64,000 nt of DNA from DTU019 sp050949825 (GTDB taxonomy: Bacteria; Bacillota; Syntrophomonadia; Syntrophomonadales; Syntrophomonadaceae), in NCBI GenBank assembly GCA_050949825.1, contig JBMNGL010000018.1:1-64000 (forward strand), read 5' to 3'. The notes under the pieces were generated by a model. That model did no database searches. It was not told the DNA's origin and saw nothing but the letters and a program-made list of their open reading frames with translations. Positions 9,875-18,344 of this stretch are shown piece after piece (positions within the stretch are counted from its first letter, which is position 1; every line of letters starts with the position of its first letter). Made by a program: the position numbers and the translations under genes.

Positions 9875-11335
9875 ATGAATAAGATCAGGGTACGCTTTGC
9901 CCCCAGTCCGACCGGGGCTTTGCATATTGGCGGCGCCCGCACCGCGCTTTTTAACTGGCTGTACGCCCGCAAAACAGGGGGGAGTTTTATCCTGCGGCTC
10001 GAAGATACGGATAGTGAGCGCTCCAGTCAGGAATCGGCCCAGGGCATTTTGGAGGGTTTAACCTGGCTGGGTATAGATTGGGATGAAGGGCCTGAAAAGG
10101 GCGGGCCATATGGGCCGTATCGACAGAGTCAACGTCTGAATATTTACCAACATTATTTGCAGGAATTAATCCGCAGCGGTAAGGCCTATTACTGTTTCTG
10201 CGGCAGTGAGGATTTGGCGAAAGAAAGAGTGACTGCGCGGGAGCAAGGGCTTGATTACAAGTATTCCGGTCGCTGCCGTGATCTGGATGAGGAGACTATA
10301 CGCCAACGTTTGCTGGCGAACCAGCCTGCTGTGATTCGTATGCGCATCCCTGAGTCCGGCACCACCCGGGTCTCTGATTTGATTCGTGGTGAGGTGGGCT
10401 TTGAAAACAGATTGATGGATGATTTTATTATTGCCAAGTCCGATGGATGGCCCACATATAATTTTGCTGTGGTAGTTGATGACCACTGCATGGCCATTAC
10501 CCATGTAATTCGGGCTGAAGAACATCTTTCCAATACACCCCGTCAAGTATTGATCTACCACGCTTTGGGCTGGGATTTGCCCCAGTTTGCACATGTATCA
10601 ATGATATTGGCTCCCGATCGCAGCAAGCTCTCGAAACGTCATGGCGCTACTTCTGTACAAGAATTTAGAGATTTGGGTTATCTTCCCGAAGCGCTGATCA
10701 ATTATCTGGCCTTGTTGGGCTGGTCCAGCGGCATGGATCAGGATCTATGGTTGGTAGACGACATTATACCCCGTTTTGACCTGGATCAGGTGTCACGTTC
10801 AGCAGCAGTGTATGATATGGATAAACTAACCTGGATGAATGGCCAGTATATCACCAAGGCACGACCAGAGTCTCTTGCCGCGGAGTTGATGCACAATACC
10901 CGGGTCAGGCAATGGGTGGATGATTTTGGTCCCGCTTATCTGTTGAAGGTGATTGAGCTGCTGCAGAGCCGGGTAAAGCTGATCCCTGAAATCGTTGCGG
11001 ACGGGGCTTACTTTTTTGAGGAAGTAGCGTTGTATGAAGAACAGGGGGTAAAGAAGCATTTTTGTAAGGCCAATACGGTACAGCTTTTGCAGGCGGATCT
11101 GAATATAATTGCATCGGATGTGGAATTCACCGCTGCTACCCTGGAATCCAGTCTGCGCGAGGCCGCACGGCAAAGTGGCGTTAAGGCCGCAGAACTTATT
11201 CATCCGCTGCGTTTGGCATTGACGGGGCGAAGCAGCAGTCCCGGTATTTTCGAGGTGGCTGTATTACTGGGGCAGAAAACATGTGTATCCCGGGTACAGA
11301 ATGCGCTGCGGTGGGTCAAGGAGCATGCGGTCTGA
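9875..11335 (+). CDS. gltX: Glutamate-tRNA ligase
   Basis: A 486-residue class I synthetase that charges tRNA-Glu. The start at 9875 (MNKIRVRFAPSPTG) has GGAG 8 nt upstream; the longer in-frame ATG at 9830 lacks a ribosome site. Residues 6-25 contain the HIGH motif as ALHIGGARTALF; KLSKRHG lies near residue 250. CFC (about residue 105) and YSGRC (about 130) look like the zinc site seen in many GluRS. Directly downstream are genes for tRNA-Gln(CTG) and tRNA-Glu(CTC). No glutaminyl-tRNA synthetase is seen, so a non-discriminating enzyme that also makes Glu-tRNA-Gln for GatCAB is plausible; this is inferred from Clostridia in general. Confidence 0.95.
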   Translation: MNKIRVRFAPSPTGALHIGGARTALFNWLYARKTGGSFILRLEDTDSERSSQESAQGILEGLTWLGIDWDEGPEKGGPYGPYRQSQRLNIYQHYLQELIRSGKAYYCFCGSEDLAKERVTAREQGLDYKYSGRCRDLDEETIRQRLLANQPAVIRMRIPESGTTRVSDLIRGEVGFENRLMDDFIIAKSDGWPTYNFAVVVDDHCMAITHVIRAEEHLSNTPRQVLIYHALGWDLPQFAHVSMILAPDRSKLSKRHGATSVQEFRDLGYLPEALINYLALLGWSSGMDQDLWLVDDIIPRFDLDQVSRSAAVYDMDKLTWMNGQYITKARPESLAAELMHNTRVRQWVDDFGPAYLLKVIELLQSRVKLIPEIVADGAYFFEEVALYEEQGVKKHFCKANTVQLLQADLNIIASDVEFTAATLESSLREAARQSGVKAAELIHPLRLALTGRSSSPGIFEVAVLLGQKTCVSRVQNALRWVKEHAV

Positions 11336-11363
11336 TCTGTACAGACACATATAGTAATTTGTT

Positions 11364-11392
11364 TTGACATTCATGAGGCGCTGTATTATAAT
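11364..11392 (+). promoter_or_regulatory. Consensus sigma-A promoter of the tRNA pair
   Basis: TTGACA (11364-11369), 17-bp spacer, TATAAT (11387-11392); a perfect consensus, 29 nt before tRNA-Gln. Confidence 0.85.
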
Positions 11393-11420
11393 AATCTTCG
11401 CGGGTAATTTCCCGATTTTT

Positions 11421-11494
11421 AGCCGGTTGGTGTAACGGTAGCACGACTGACTCTGGATCAGTTCGTCAGGGTTCGAATCCTTGACCGGCTGCCA
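11421..11494 (+). tRNA. tRNA-Gln(CTG)
   Basis: Acceptor AGCCGGT pairs with ACCGGCT; T-loop GTTCGAATC; anticodon loop CTCTGGA gives anticodon CTG. CCA is encoded (11492-11494). Confidence 0.95.
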
Positions 11495-11497
11495 TGT

Positions 11498-11573
11498 GGC
11501 CCCATCGTCTAGTGGCCTAGGATGCCGCCCTCTCACGGCGGAGACAGGGGTTCGACTCCCCTTGGGGCTACCA
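11498..11573 (+). tRNA. tRNA-Glu(CTC)
   Basis: Acceptor GGCCCCA pairs with TGGGGCT; T-loop GTTCGACTC; anticodon loop CTCTCAC between CCGCC and GGCGG gives CTC. CCA is encoded. Only 3 nt separate it from tRNA-Gln, so they are co-transcribed. Confidence 0.95.
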
Positions 11574-11605
11574 TCATAAAACCGAACTTAATAGAGCACC
11601 TGAAA

Positions 11606-11632
11606 GCCGAGGTATATCGCCTCGGCCTTTTT
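11606..11632 (+). terminator. Intrinsic terminator of the tRNA operon
   Basis: GCCGAGG / CCTCGGC stem with a 6-nt loop followed by CTTTTTC. Confidence 0.85.
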
Positions 11633-11757
11633 CATGAAAATACAACCGCCGGGGTACCAAACCCCGGCAATCAGTGTAAGCTATATTATAAACTCCATAC
11701 CGTATCCCCATTTAGGGAGCCGTCCAGTTGCTGATTTGGGGCGGCTCCCCGGCTAAT

Positions 11758-12045
11758 TTAAACCTTGATTGCCATTCCCTCAGCAGCCTTCAATAGATCA
11801 TGAACAAAGTTGGCGCCCCGACTGAGTAAAATCCCGGTCAAAACCTGCCCAATGATCGGATATATGAAACTTATTCCCAGTAGGGCGAACAGATCAAGTC
11901 CTGCTCCTACCGCGAACACTATGCCAACCACCAACGCCCCGATACGATCAACGCTTACCTTACCCTGTTGCCAGACCATTTTTCCGGTTTCCCAAACAGC
12001 CTCAGCTAACAGCGCAGCCACAAAAATAATACCTATAGCTTGCAT
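11758..12045 (-). CDS. Small membrane protein, holin-like
   Basis: A 95-residue protein with two hydrophobic segments (about residues 3-20 and 35-75) and a short C-terminal tail ending in LSRGANFVHDLLKAAEG. Size and hydropathy resemble phage holins or prophage-derived small membrane proteins, and an amidase fragment on the same strand lies immediately upstream (12094-12315), which is the order expected of a lysis cassette. The family is not recognised with certainty. An alternative is an unrelated small inner-membrane protein. Confidence 0.55.
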   Translation of the reverse strand: MQAIGIIFVAALLAEAVWETGKMVWQQGKVSVDRIGALVVGIVFAVGAGLDLFALLGISFIYPIIGQVLTGILLSRGANFVHDLLKAAEGMAIKV

Positions 12046-12093
12046 AATACCCCTCCTATTCCACTATTTTCGGCTTATCCAGGCCTTGCCACT

Positions 12094-12315
12094 TTACTTC
12101 TCATATAAAGCTCTCGGGCAGTGGGCACCCACATCCCATTCAGGCCGATCGGGGATGGCCGTCATAGCCCCGTCAACATATTCTATTACCCAATGATATC
12201 CAATGTTCCGATATACCCTTGCCAGGTGCTCCTGCTTGATGGCGTTAAAGTCACGCAGCACCCGGCTGTCCGAAATAAGTCCGGGGGCTGTGATATGCTC
12301 CCCGGAAGGTATTTG
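12094..12315 (-). pseudogene. N-acetylmuramoyl-L-alanine amidase (Amidase_2) fragment
   Basis: An open frame of about 74 codons, ended upstream by TAG (12316-12318) and downstream by TAA (12094-12096), has no ATG. It reads ...VLRDFNAIKQEHLARVYRNI, then GYHWVIEYVDG, then IPDRPEWDVGAHCPRALYEK. This matches the central part of T7-lysozyme-like amidases (IGYHW and GAHC are conserved, the His and Cys being zinc-site positions) but lacks both the N-terminal HHS/HHT strand and the C-terminal third. Only a GTG at 12261 could start a shorter product. It is best read as a decayed endolysin next to the holin-like gene. Confidence 0.6.
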
Positions 12316-12428
12316 CTAATGTTATTTGGTACCTGGTACCAAAGTTATTCTTGGACAGGTTGCCTTCTGAAGGTATAATAAGATTATGAATCATGATTAC
12401 AATTTGTATCATAAAAGGAGAAGTGGTT

Positions 12429-15236
12429 ATGAGCAGTACCATCACAGAGCACCACTCATCCCTGGAAATAGCCCCCGATACTACAGCTAAAAAGGCCGCC
12501 CGTTTTATGCTGGACCACCACCTGGACATGGTTAAGGTTACCTCAAACGGCATAACTGTAGGCATACTGACCCGGGAGCACCTGCTGGAGATAATAACCA
12601 ATGGTACTCCAGCACAGGTTCAGGTAGAGACGCTCATGAACAAGGATCCAGAATTCGTTGATTACGCTGACAATCTGGAGTCATTTGCTACTGATCTCCA
12701 GGCGAAAATACCTGATGCACCAGGTGAAGGCTGGAAAGATCGCGCCCTGTTTTATTTTCAGAAGCAGATCAAACAAGAAAGAAAAGCCTGGCGTGCTTAT
12801 CTCGATGCGGTGTACAACCCCATTGTGGGAGTAGACAAATACGGCCGCGTTAATATCTTTAACAAGGCCGCTCAGAAGATTACCGGGGTTGATTCCAGGC
12901 AGGCCTACGGAATGGATGTCCGCGAAATATTTAACAACAGCGAGCTGAAACATATATTAAGGAGCGGTCAAACCCAGCTTATGCGCAGGATTCATACCGT
13001 TGGTAAGACCTTCTTATCCAGCCGCTCTCCAGTAGTGGTTGATCACGAAATTATTGGTGCGGTTGCCCTCTTGCATGAAACCTCGGACCTGGAAAAAGTG
13101 GTGCAGGAGCTGGAAAGCACCCGGCAGTTGAATCGGCAGCTTGATGCTATCATTGAATCCTCCTTCGACGGTTTGTATATTTGCGACGGGGAAGGCAATA
13201 CCCTGCATATAAATAAATCCTTTGAGCGTATTCTGGGTGTCACCTCGGCCGAGGTGGTGGGCCGCAACATGGCTGACCTGGTTGCCGAAGGGGTCTTTTC
13301 GCGCTCCGGCACCTTACTGGCCTTGAAGCGCAGGGAAACGGTTACTATTCCTTTGCAATCCAGGATCGGTAAAACCGCCCTGGTCACCAGTGTTCCCATT
13401 TTTGACAGCGATGACAATATCGTGCTGGTAGTAACCAATGTGCGTGACATGACCGAATTGATTGAGTTAGAGCGCCGCCTGGAGCGGGTTGAAGACCGGC
13501 GTCAAAAAGAGCTGCATGCGGTATTTGAATCATCCTTTGACGGATTATATATCTGTGACGGGGAAGGCACTACCCTGCGCATCAATAAGGCCTTTGAGCG
13601 CATCCTGGGGGTCACCTCAGCCGAGGTAGTAGGCCGTAATATGGCGGATCTGGTGGCGGAAGGGGTATTCTCGCGATCGGGAACCCTTCTGGCATTACAG
13701 CGGCGGGAGCGAGTCACCATTCCGCTGGAATCTGCCACCGGCAAAAAAGCCCTGGTAACCAGCACGCCTATTTTTGACGATCAGAGCAATATTGTGCTGG
13801 TTATCACCAATGTCCGCGATATGACCGAATTGATTGAACTGGAACGGCGCCTGGAGCATTCGGAAGACAGACGCCAGCGGGAGCTGGCGGCGGTGTTTGA
13901 ATCCTCCTTTGATGGACTTTACATCTGTGACGGGGAAGGTAACACCTTGCGCATCAATAAGGCCTTTGAACGCATCCTGGGGGTCACCTCAACCGAGGTA
14001 GTGGGCCGTAATATGGCGGATCTGGTAAGGGAAGGAGTATTTTCGCGTTCTGGAACCCTGCTGGCCTTGCGGCAGCGTGAGCAAGTGACAATACCTTTGG
14101 AGGCCAATACCGGGAAGACCGCCCTGGTAACCAGCACCCCCATTTTTGATGAGTCTGGCAACATCGTGCTGGTGGTGACAAATGTCCGCGACATGACCGA
14201 GCTAAATGATCTGCATGTCAAGGTTGAACACCTGGAAGGATTGAGCCGTTTCTATCAGGCTGAGCTGACCCAGTTGAAGCTGCAGAATCGGCGCAAATGT
14301 ATTGCTCACTCCCGTAAAATGCGGGAATTGATTCAGATGATTACCCATGTCGCCTCAGTGGACTCTACAGTGTTGATCCAGGGTGAGTCGGGGGCAGGCA
14401 AGGAGGTTATCGCAGATATCCTGCACAGTTACAGCGGGCGCAAGAGCCATCCTTTCATAAAGGTGAACTGCGGCGCCATACCCGCCAATCTACTGGAATC
14501 AGAGTTGTTCGGCTATGAACCCGGGGCCTTCTCAGGCGCCAGTAAAACCGGCAAAGCCGGGATGTTTGAGCTGGCCAATGAAGGCACCCTGTTCCTGGAT
14601 GAAATCGGTGATATGCCACTGGATTTGCAGGTTAAGCTGCTGCGCGTCCTGCAGGATAAGCAGATCTTCCGGGTAGGCGGGAATCGCCCCATTGATGTAA
14701 ATGTAAGGATTCTTGCCGGCACCAACCGCAACCTGCAGCAAATGGTAACTACGCAATTATTCCGCCAGGACCTGTTTTATCGTTTAAATGTCATCCCTGT
14801 TTATGTGCCCCCACTGAGAGAACGGCGCGAGGATATTCCGGTACTAAGCCAGTATTTCCTGGACTATTACAACCGCAAGCACCAAATGGGCAAGCGTCTT
14901 TCCAGTGATGCATTAAAACCGATGCTATTATATGATTGGCCGGGAAATATCCGCGAGCTGGAAAATCTGATTGAGCGACTGGTGGTAACCACCTTGCATG
15001 ATACCATTACCATGGATGATGTGCATTCTTGCCTGGAACTGGCCAGCATCCAGGGGGAGTTGGATACCGACCTCATGCCCTTGCCAATAGCCGTGGAACA
15101 AACTGAGCGGCGCCTGCTGCAAAAGGCCCTCAGCTTGCACAATTCCACTTATAAAGTTGCTAAAGCACTGGGCATAAGCCAGCCTTCAGTGGTGCGCAAG
15201 ATTGCAAAATACGGCCTAAAGGAAAGCGGTAGATAA
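12429..15236 (+). CDS. Sigma-54-dependent transcriptional activator with CBS-like domain and four PAS domains
   Basis: A 935-residue enhancer-binding protein. Start ATG 12429 has AAAGGAG 8-9 nt upstream; the ATG at 12393 has none. Domain order: CBS-like N-terminus (about 1-95), PAS A (about 120-225), three near-identical PAS units (from about residues 242, 366 and 490), AAA+ domain with Walker A GESGAGKE (about 651), sigma-54 contact loop GAFSGA (about 698, usual form GAFTGA), Walker B LFLDEIGD (about 720), and a C-terminal helix-turn-helix (YKVAKALGISQPSVVRKIAK). Each PAS is followed by an ERRLE-type coiled linker. It faces the CoA-transferase gene, so control of acid or acyl-CoA metabolism by a small-molecule signal is likely but not shown. 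Confidence 0.9.
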   Translation: MSSTITEHHSSLEIAPDTTAKKAARFMLDHHLDMVKVTSNGITVGILTREHLLEIITNGTPAQVQVETLMNKDPEFVDYADNLESFATDLQAKIPDAPGEGWKDRALFYFQKQIKQERKAWRAYLDAVYNPIVGVDKYGRVNIFNKAAQKITGVDSRQAYGMDVREIFNNSELKHILRSGQTQLMRRIHTVGKTFLSSRSPVVVDHEIIGAVALLHETSDLEKVVQELESTRQLNRQLDAIIESSFDGLYICDGEGNTLHINKSFERILGVTSAEVVGRNMADLVAEGVFSRSGTLLALKRRETVTIPLQSRIGKTALVTSVPIFDSDDNIVLVVTNVRDMTELIELERRLERVEDRRQKELHAVFESSFDGLYICDGEGTTLRINKAFERILGVTSAEVVGRNMADLVAEGVFSRSGTLLALQRRERVTIPLESATGKKALVTSTPIFDDQSNIVLVITNVRDMTELIELERRLEHSEDRRQRELAAVFESSFDGLYICDGEGNTLRINKAFERILGVTSTEVVGRNMADLVREGVFSRSGTLLALRQREQVTIPLEANTGKTALVTSTPIFDESGNIVLVVTNVRDMTELNDLHVKVEHLEGLSRFYQAELTQLKLQNRRKCIAHSRKMRELIQMITHVASVDSTVLIQGESGAGKEVIADILHSYSGRKSHPFIKVNCGAIPANLLESELFGYEPGAFSGASKTGKAGMFELANEGTLFLDEIGDMPLDLQVKLLRVLQDKQIFRVGGNRPIDVNVRILAGTNRNLQQMVTTQLFRQDLFYRLNVIPVYVPPLRERREDIPVLSQYFLDYYNRKHQMGKRLSSDALKPMLLYDWPGNIRELENLIERLVVTTLHDTITMDDVHSCLELASIQGELDTDLMPLPIAVEQTERRLLQKALSLHNSTYKVAKALGISQPSVVRKIAKYGLKESGR
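13140..14215 (+). repeat. Three 372-bp in-frame repeats encoding PAS domains
   Basis: The segment encoding ESSFDGLYICDGEG recurs at about 13154, 13526 and 13898, a period of 372 bp (124 residues). Copies keep long identical runs such as ERILGVTS and SRSGTLLAL at protein level. Differences are mostly synonymous or conservative, so the duplications are recent or are being homogenised. Confidence 0.9.
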
Positions 15237-15258
15237 ATCCTATCTACCGCAGTTTTTT
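15226..15258 (+). terminator. Intrinsic terminator of the sigma-54 activator gene
   Basis: GCGGTAGATA / TATCTACCGC, a perfect 10-bp stem with a 5-nt loop and then AGTTTTTTA. The left arm includes the end of the coding sequence and its stop codon. Confidence 0.88.
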
Positions 15259-15290
15259 ATTATTTATGGTGCTCGTGGCACTCTGTGATT

Positions 15291-15873
15291 ATGTCGGCGC
15301 TCTATGGCGCTCAGCAATGTCAGTATCAGTGTCAGGCGCTCAAGCGGCGCTCCAATGCTGTGTCGCTGTCTGGCACTCCCGGTGCTCTGAGCTATGTCGG
15401 CGCTCTTGGGCGCTCATGTAATGTCAACTTCGATGTCAGGCGCTCAAGCGGCGCTCCAATGCTGTGTCGCTGTCTGGCACTCCCGGTGCTCTGAGCTATG
15501 TCGGCGCTCTTGGGCGCTCATGTAATGTCAGTATCAGTGTCAGGCGCTCAAGCGGCGCTCCAATGCTGTGTCGCTGTCTGGCACTCCCGGTGCTCTGAGC
15601 TATGTCGGCGCTCTTGGGCGCTCATGTAATGTCAGTATCAGTGTCAGGCGCTCAAGCGGCGCTCCAATGCTGTGTCGCTGTCTGGCACTCCCGGTGCTCT
15701 GAGCTATGTCGGCGCTCTTGGGCGCTCATGTAATGTCAACTTCGATGTCAGGCGCTCAAGCGGCGCTCCAATGCTGTGTCGCTGTCTGGCACTCCCGGTG
15801 CTCTGAGCTATGTCGGCGCTCTTGGGCGCTCATGCAATATCAAGTTCGCTCTCCGGCGCTCAGTGGCGCTCCT
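15291..15873. repeat. 104-bp tandem repeat array (about 5.5 copies), rich in GGCGCTC
   Basis: The word GAGCTATGTCGGCGCTC recurs at about 15389, 15493, 15597, 15701 and 15805, a period of 104 bp; a first variant copy starts at 15291 and the last decays after 15840. Each unit holds three close pairs of a 7-mer, read on the minus strand as GAGCGCC (or GAGCACC/GAGTGCC), with 9, 10 and 11 bp between starts, i.e. about one helical turn. Two unit types differ in the centre (GTCAGTATCAGTGTC against GTCAACTTCGATGTC). The period is not a multiple of three, so it is not coding. It lies between the 3' ends of two convergent genes. Confidence 0.93.
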
Positions 15874-15897
15874 CGGAGAACAAGACCTTTTCGGCCA

Positions 15898-17280
15898 TTA
15901 TTTCCCTACTGCAATATCTACCGGGCCAACACCTGCGATCTTGTTGCTTCTTCTCCAGATCTTCATGTTGGTCGCTTCTTGAATCAGCTGTTCGCGGAAG
16001 TCGGGATGAGCTATGCTGACCAGGGCTTCAGCCCGTTCCCAGGTGCTCTTGCCCTTCATGTTTACCATTCCGTATTCGGTAACCAGATAATGAACCGCAG
16101 TCCGGGGGTCGGTAACGATGGCACCCGGGGTGAGAATCGCCCGAATGCGCGATTTTACTACGCCGTCTTTGCCCTTGATAGTTGAGGGCAGGCAAACAAA
16201 GCTCTGTCCACCCTTGGATTTATAAGCTCCTTCTACAAAATCCAACTGTCCGCCGGTTCCACTGATGTGACGGGTGCCTACGGATTCGGCACAAACCTGG
16301 CCAAACAGGTCGACTTCGACGCAGGCATTGATGGATACAAAATCATCCAGTTGGGCAATTACCTTGGGATCATTGGTATAGTCCACGTTGTAGGAGGCCA
16401 GACCCGGATTGTCATCCATGTAATCGTATAATTCCTGGCTGCCTAAAACAAAGGCATAGACCTGTTTGTAACGGTCCAGTGCCTTGCGGGCTCCGGTAAT
16501 CTTGCCAGCTTTAAACATTTCCAAATAAGCATCAACATACATCTCGGTATGTACACCGAGGTCTTTGAGGTCAGATTCTGCGACCAGGGTGCCGACCGCA
16601 TTGGGCAGGCCGCCGATGCCCAATTGAATGCAGTTGCCATCATACAGCCGACCCATGACCAGCTTGGCAATTTCCTCTTCAACGGGATTGGCCTTGGCCG
16701 GCGCCAGTATGGTCAGGGGCTCATGTTTGCTTTCAACAATAAAATCCACCTGTGATACATGTACCGTTTCTTGTCCGCCGCCCAGGCAACGGGGCATATT
16801 GTGATTGATTTCGACAATACGTATCTTGGCGGTTTCCATCATGGCCCATCCGCTAACCGCAGAAGCACCGAAGTTCATGTAACCATGCTTGTCCATAGGT
16901 GAACAGGTAATGACCGCAATGTCCAGGGGGGCGCAGTCATAGCGAGTCATATTCGGATTTTCGTGAAACTTCATAGGTACATAATAAAGAGATTTGCCTA
17001 CATACTTTTTGTCATGTGCGGCTACATGCCAGCTGTTCCATGTAAATACATCCCCTTCAGGATCCGCTTCAGCAGTAAAGTGCTGGTAAGCGCCAATGTC
17101 ACAGCGAATTTTGACATCTTCCAATTCATCTTTTCTCTTGGCAAGCGCTTCGTCAAAATCCCGTCCCGAGGTGATACCGAATCCATATTCAATCCAATCC
17201 CCCGATTTAACCAGTTGAGCAGCCTGATCGGCAGTGATCAACTTCTTTTGATACTCCTCTTGCCAGCGTTCAAATAACAT
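15898..17280 (-). CDS. but: Butyryl-CoA:acetate CoA-transferase (acetyl-CoA hydrolase/transferase family)
   Basis: A 460-residue cytoplasmic enzyme moving CoA between acyl-CoA and acetate. It has the family I/4-hydroxybutyrate-CoA-transferase fold, the CoA-contact motif GIGGLPNAVG (about residues 222-231) and the catalytic glutamate in QVCAESVG (Glu about 332), followed by GTGGQLDFVEGA. Length is typical. A GGAGGGAT ribosome site precedes the ATG. In butyrate-producing or butyrate-oxidising Clostridia this enzyme makes butyrate from butyryl-CoA or activates butyrate with acetyl-CoA. Substrate preference (butyrate, propionate, 4-hydroxybutyrate) cannot be read from sequence alone. The convergent sigma-54 activator may control it. 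Confidence 0.88.
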   Translation of the reverse strand: MLFERWQEEYQKKLITADQAAQLVKSGDWIEYGFGITSGRDFDEALAKRKDELEDVKIRCDIGAYQHFTAEADPEGDVFTWNSWHVAAHDKKYVGKSLYYVPMKFHENPNMTRYDCAPLDIAVITCSPMDKHGYMNFGASAVSGWAMMETAKIRIVEINHNMPRCLGGGQETVHVSQVDFIVESKHEPLTILAPAKANPVEEEIAKLVMGRLYDGNCIQLGIGGLPNAVGTLVAESDLKDLGVHTEMYVDAYLEMFKAGKITGARKALDRYKQVYAFVLGSQELYDYMDDNPGLASYNVDYTNDPKVIAQLDDFVSINACVEVDLFGQVCAESVGTRHISGTGGQLDFVEGAYKSKGGQSFVCLPSTIKGKDGVVKSRIRAILTPGAIVTDPRTAVHYLVTEYGMVNMKGKSTWERAEALVSIAHPDFREQLIQEATNMKIWRRSNKIAGVGPVDIAVGK

Positions 17281-17972
17281 AATAAATCCCTCCTTAGTTA
17301 AACAATAACCTTCAATAGTGTTTCATTCATTGCCCGGTAATTGTCTCCGTTCCCCAATAATCCGGCCTATTACCGGATGGTATTGCACTTCTGTGCGCCT
17401 ATCCTCCTTCCACTATGTCTCTAAATCTATAAGTAGAGTATTCTCAACAGTGATACGCCCCCTGCCGAAAAAGGAGGGGGCTGCTATTTTATAATGGCTT
17501 CATCGTGAGCTTGATTGTTGGTTCGAATACTGGTATGTTTTTGAATATGTGTACGTTTCGTCACTATAAAATAGCAGCATGTTAAAAAATATAGCTGATA
17601 AGGAGTAAGTAATAGTAATGCGAGTACCGACCATATATACAAGCAATAAGCATGCCAAAGGCAGAATATAATCAGAGCTTTGCATACAAAGCCCATTATT
17701 TCGACATCTTTTTTGTTTTTGCCCACCTTGTCCAGGGGGCAAACTGCAGCTAGATGATGCATTATTGTATTGTTTTGCGATTCACGGTGTTATTTAGCAG
17801 CTTTTTTCTATGACAGGATAACCTGAATGCTCGAACTGGCCTGTTGTACAAGGATATTTGAATATGATACACTTTTGTATCGCCGCTGCTGGTGGGCTGC
17901 TATTGGGGCCTTGTTTTGGCCTTACAGGTATCTTTTTGTTGCTATGCATATTTTAGAAATGGAGTGATTTAC
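17281..17972. other. Intergenic region, no supported gene
   Basis: About 690 bp between divergent genes. It holds a GCCCCCT/AGGGGGC hairpin (17457-17481) without a T-run, and AT-rich DNA. An ORF at 17484-17762 on the minus strand has no ribosome site and no recognisable family. Confidence 0.6.
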
Positions 17973-18224
17973 ATGCGCACCCTGGTGGCAACGGTGCTTG
18001 CCAATAATAAAGGGAAAGAAATTTACTGTTGGAATAGAAAGGTTAGCAATAGAGACGCACAAATACTGCGCGATAGCCGCCGCTCATCACTGCAAGAACG
18101 GGGCTTTACCTTCATTCGCATGATATCCCTGGAATTCCCCAATGTAGCCGGCTACGCCATATTCTACGAAGGGCATTTGGATGAAATGAGCCGTGAATTG
18201 AAGGCCCTGGAGATGGGCCCATAA
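17973..18224 (+). CDS. Conserved hypothetical protein, 83 aa
   Basis: Starts at ATG 17973 with GGAG 8 nt upstream; the upstream in-frame extension looks non-coding. The product (MRTLVATVLANNKGKEIYCW, then RDSRRSSLQERGFTFIRMIS, then YAIFYEGHLDEMSRELKALE) is soluble, basic in the middle and acidic at the end. Similar short proteins occur in related Clostridia, as I recall, but no function is known. It is a single-gene unit convergent with tyrS. Confidence 0.65.
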   Translation: MRTLVATVLANNKGKEIYCWNRKVSNRDAQILRDSRRSSLQERGFTFIRMISLEFPNVAGYAIFYEGHLDEMSRELKALEMGP

Positions 18225-18268
18225 AACTGGGGCAATGAATTTAAGGGTAATAGATAACGAGGATTTTT

Positions 18269-18295
18269 GTCAGACGGGGCACGCCCCGGTCTGAC
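18269..18295. terminator. Stem-loop between convergent genes (possible bidirectional terminator)
   Basis: GTCAGAC-GGGGC / GCCCC-G-GTCTGAC, a strong stem with one bulge. It lacks a T-run on either side, so the terminator role rests on its position between two convergent 3' ends. Confidence 0.4.
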
Positions 18296-18344
18296 ACCCC
18301 TGTTAATTCATTATTGTATCGTTACTTTATGTGGAGATTTGATA

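Noticed and set aside
15291..15873. CRISPR array
   Set aside because: Units are tandem with no unique spacers; the entire 104 bp repeats.
15285..16185. Plus-strand ORFs crossing the 104-bp repeats
   Set aside because: The period is not a multiple of three and the same DNA is open in several frames; the right part overlaps the CoA-transferase gene.
17380..17405. Sigma-54 promoter for the CoA-transferase (minus strand GGCGCACAGAAGTGC)
   Set aside because: GG and GC are 11 bp apart instead of 10, and flanking consensus is poor; left as an unproven possibility.
17484..17762. Minus-strand ORF with a hydrophobic middle
   Set aside because: No ribosome site, no family, overlapping alternatives in other frames.
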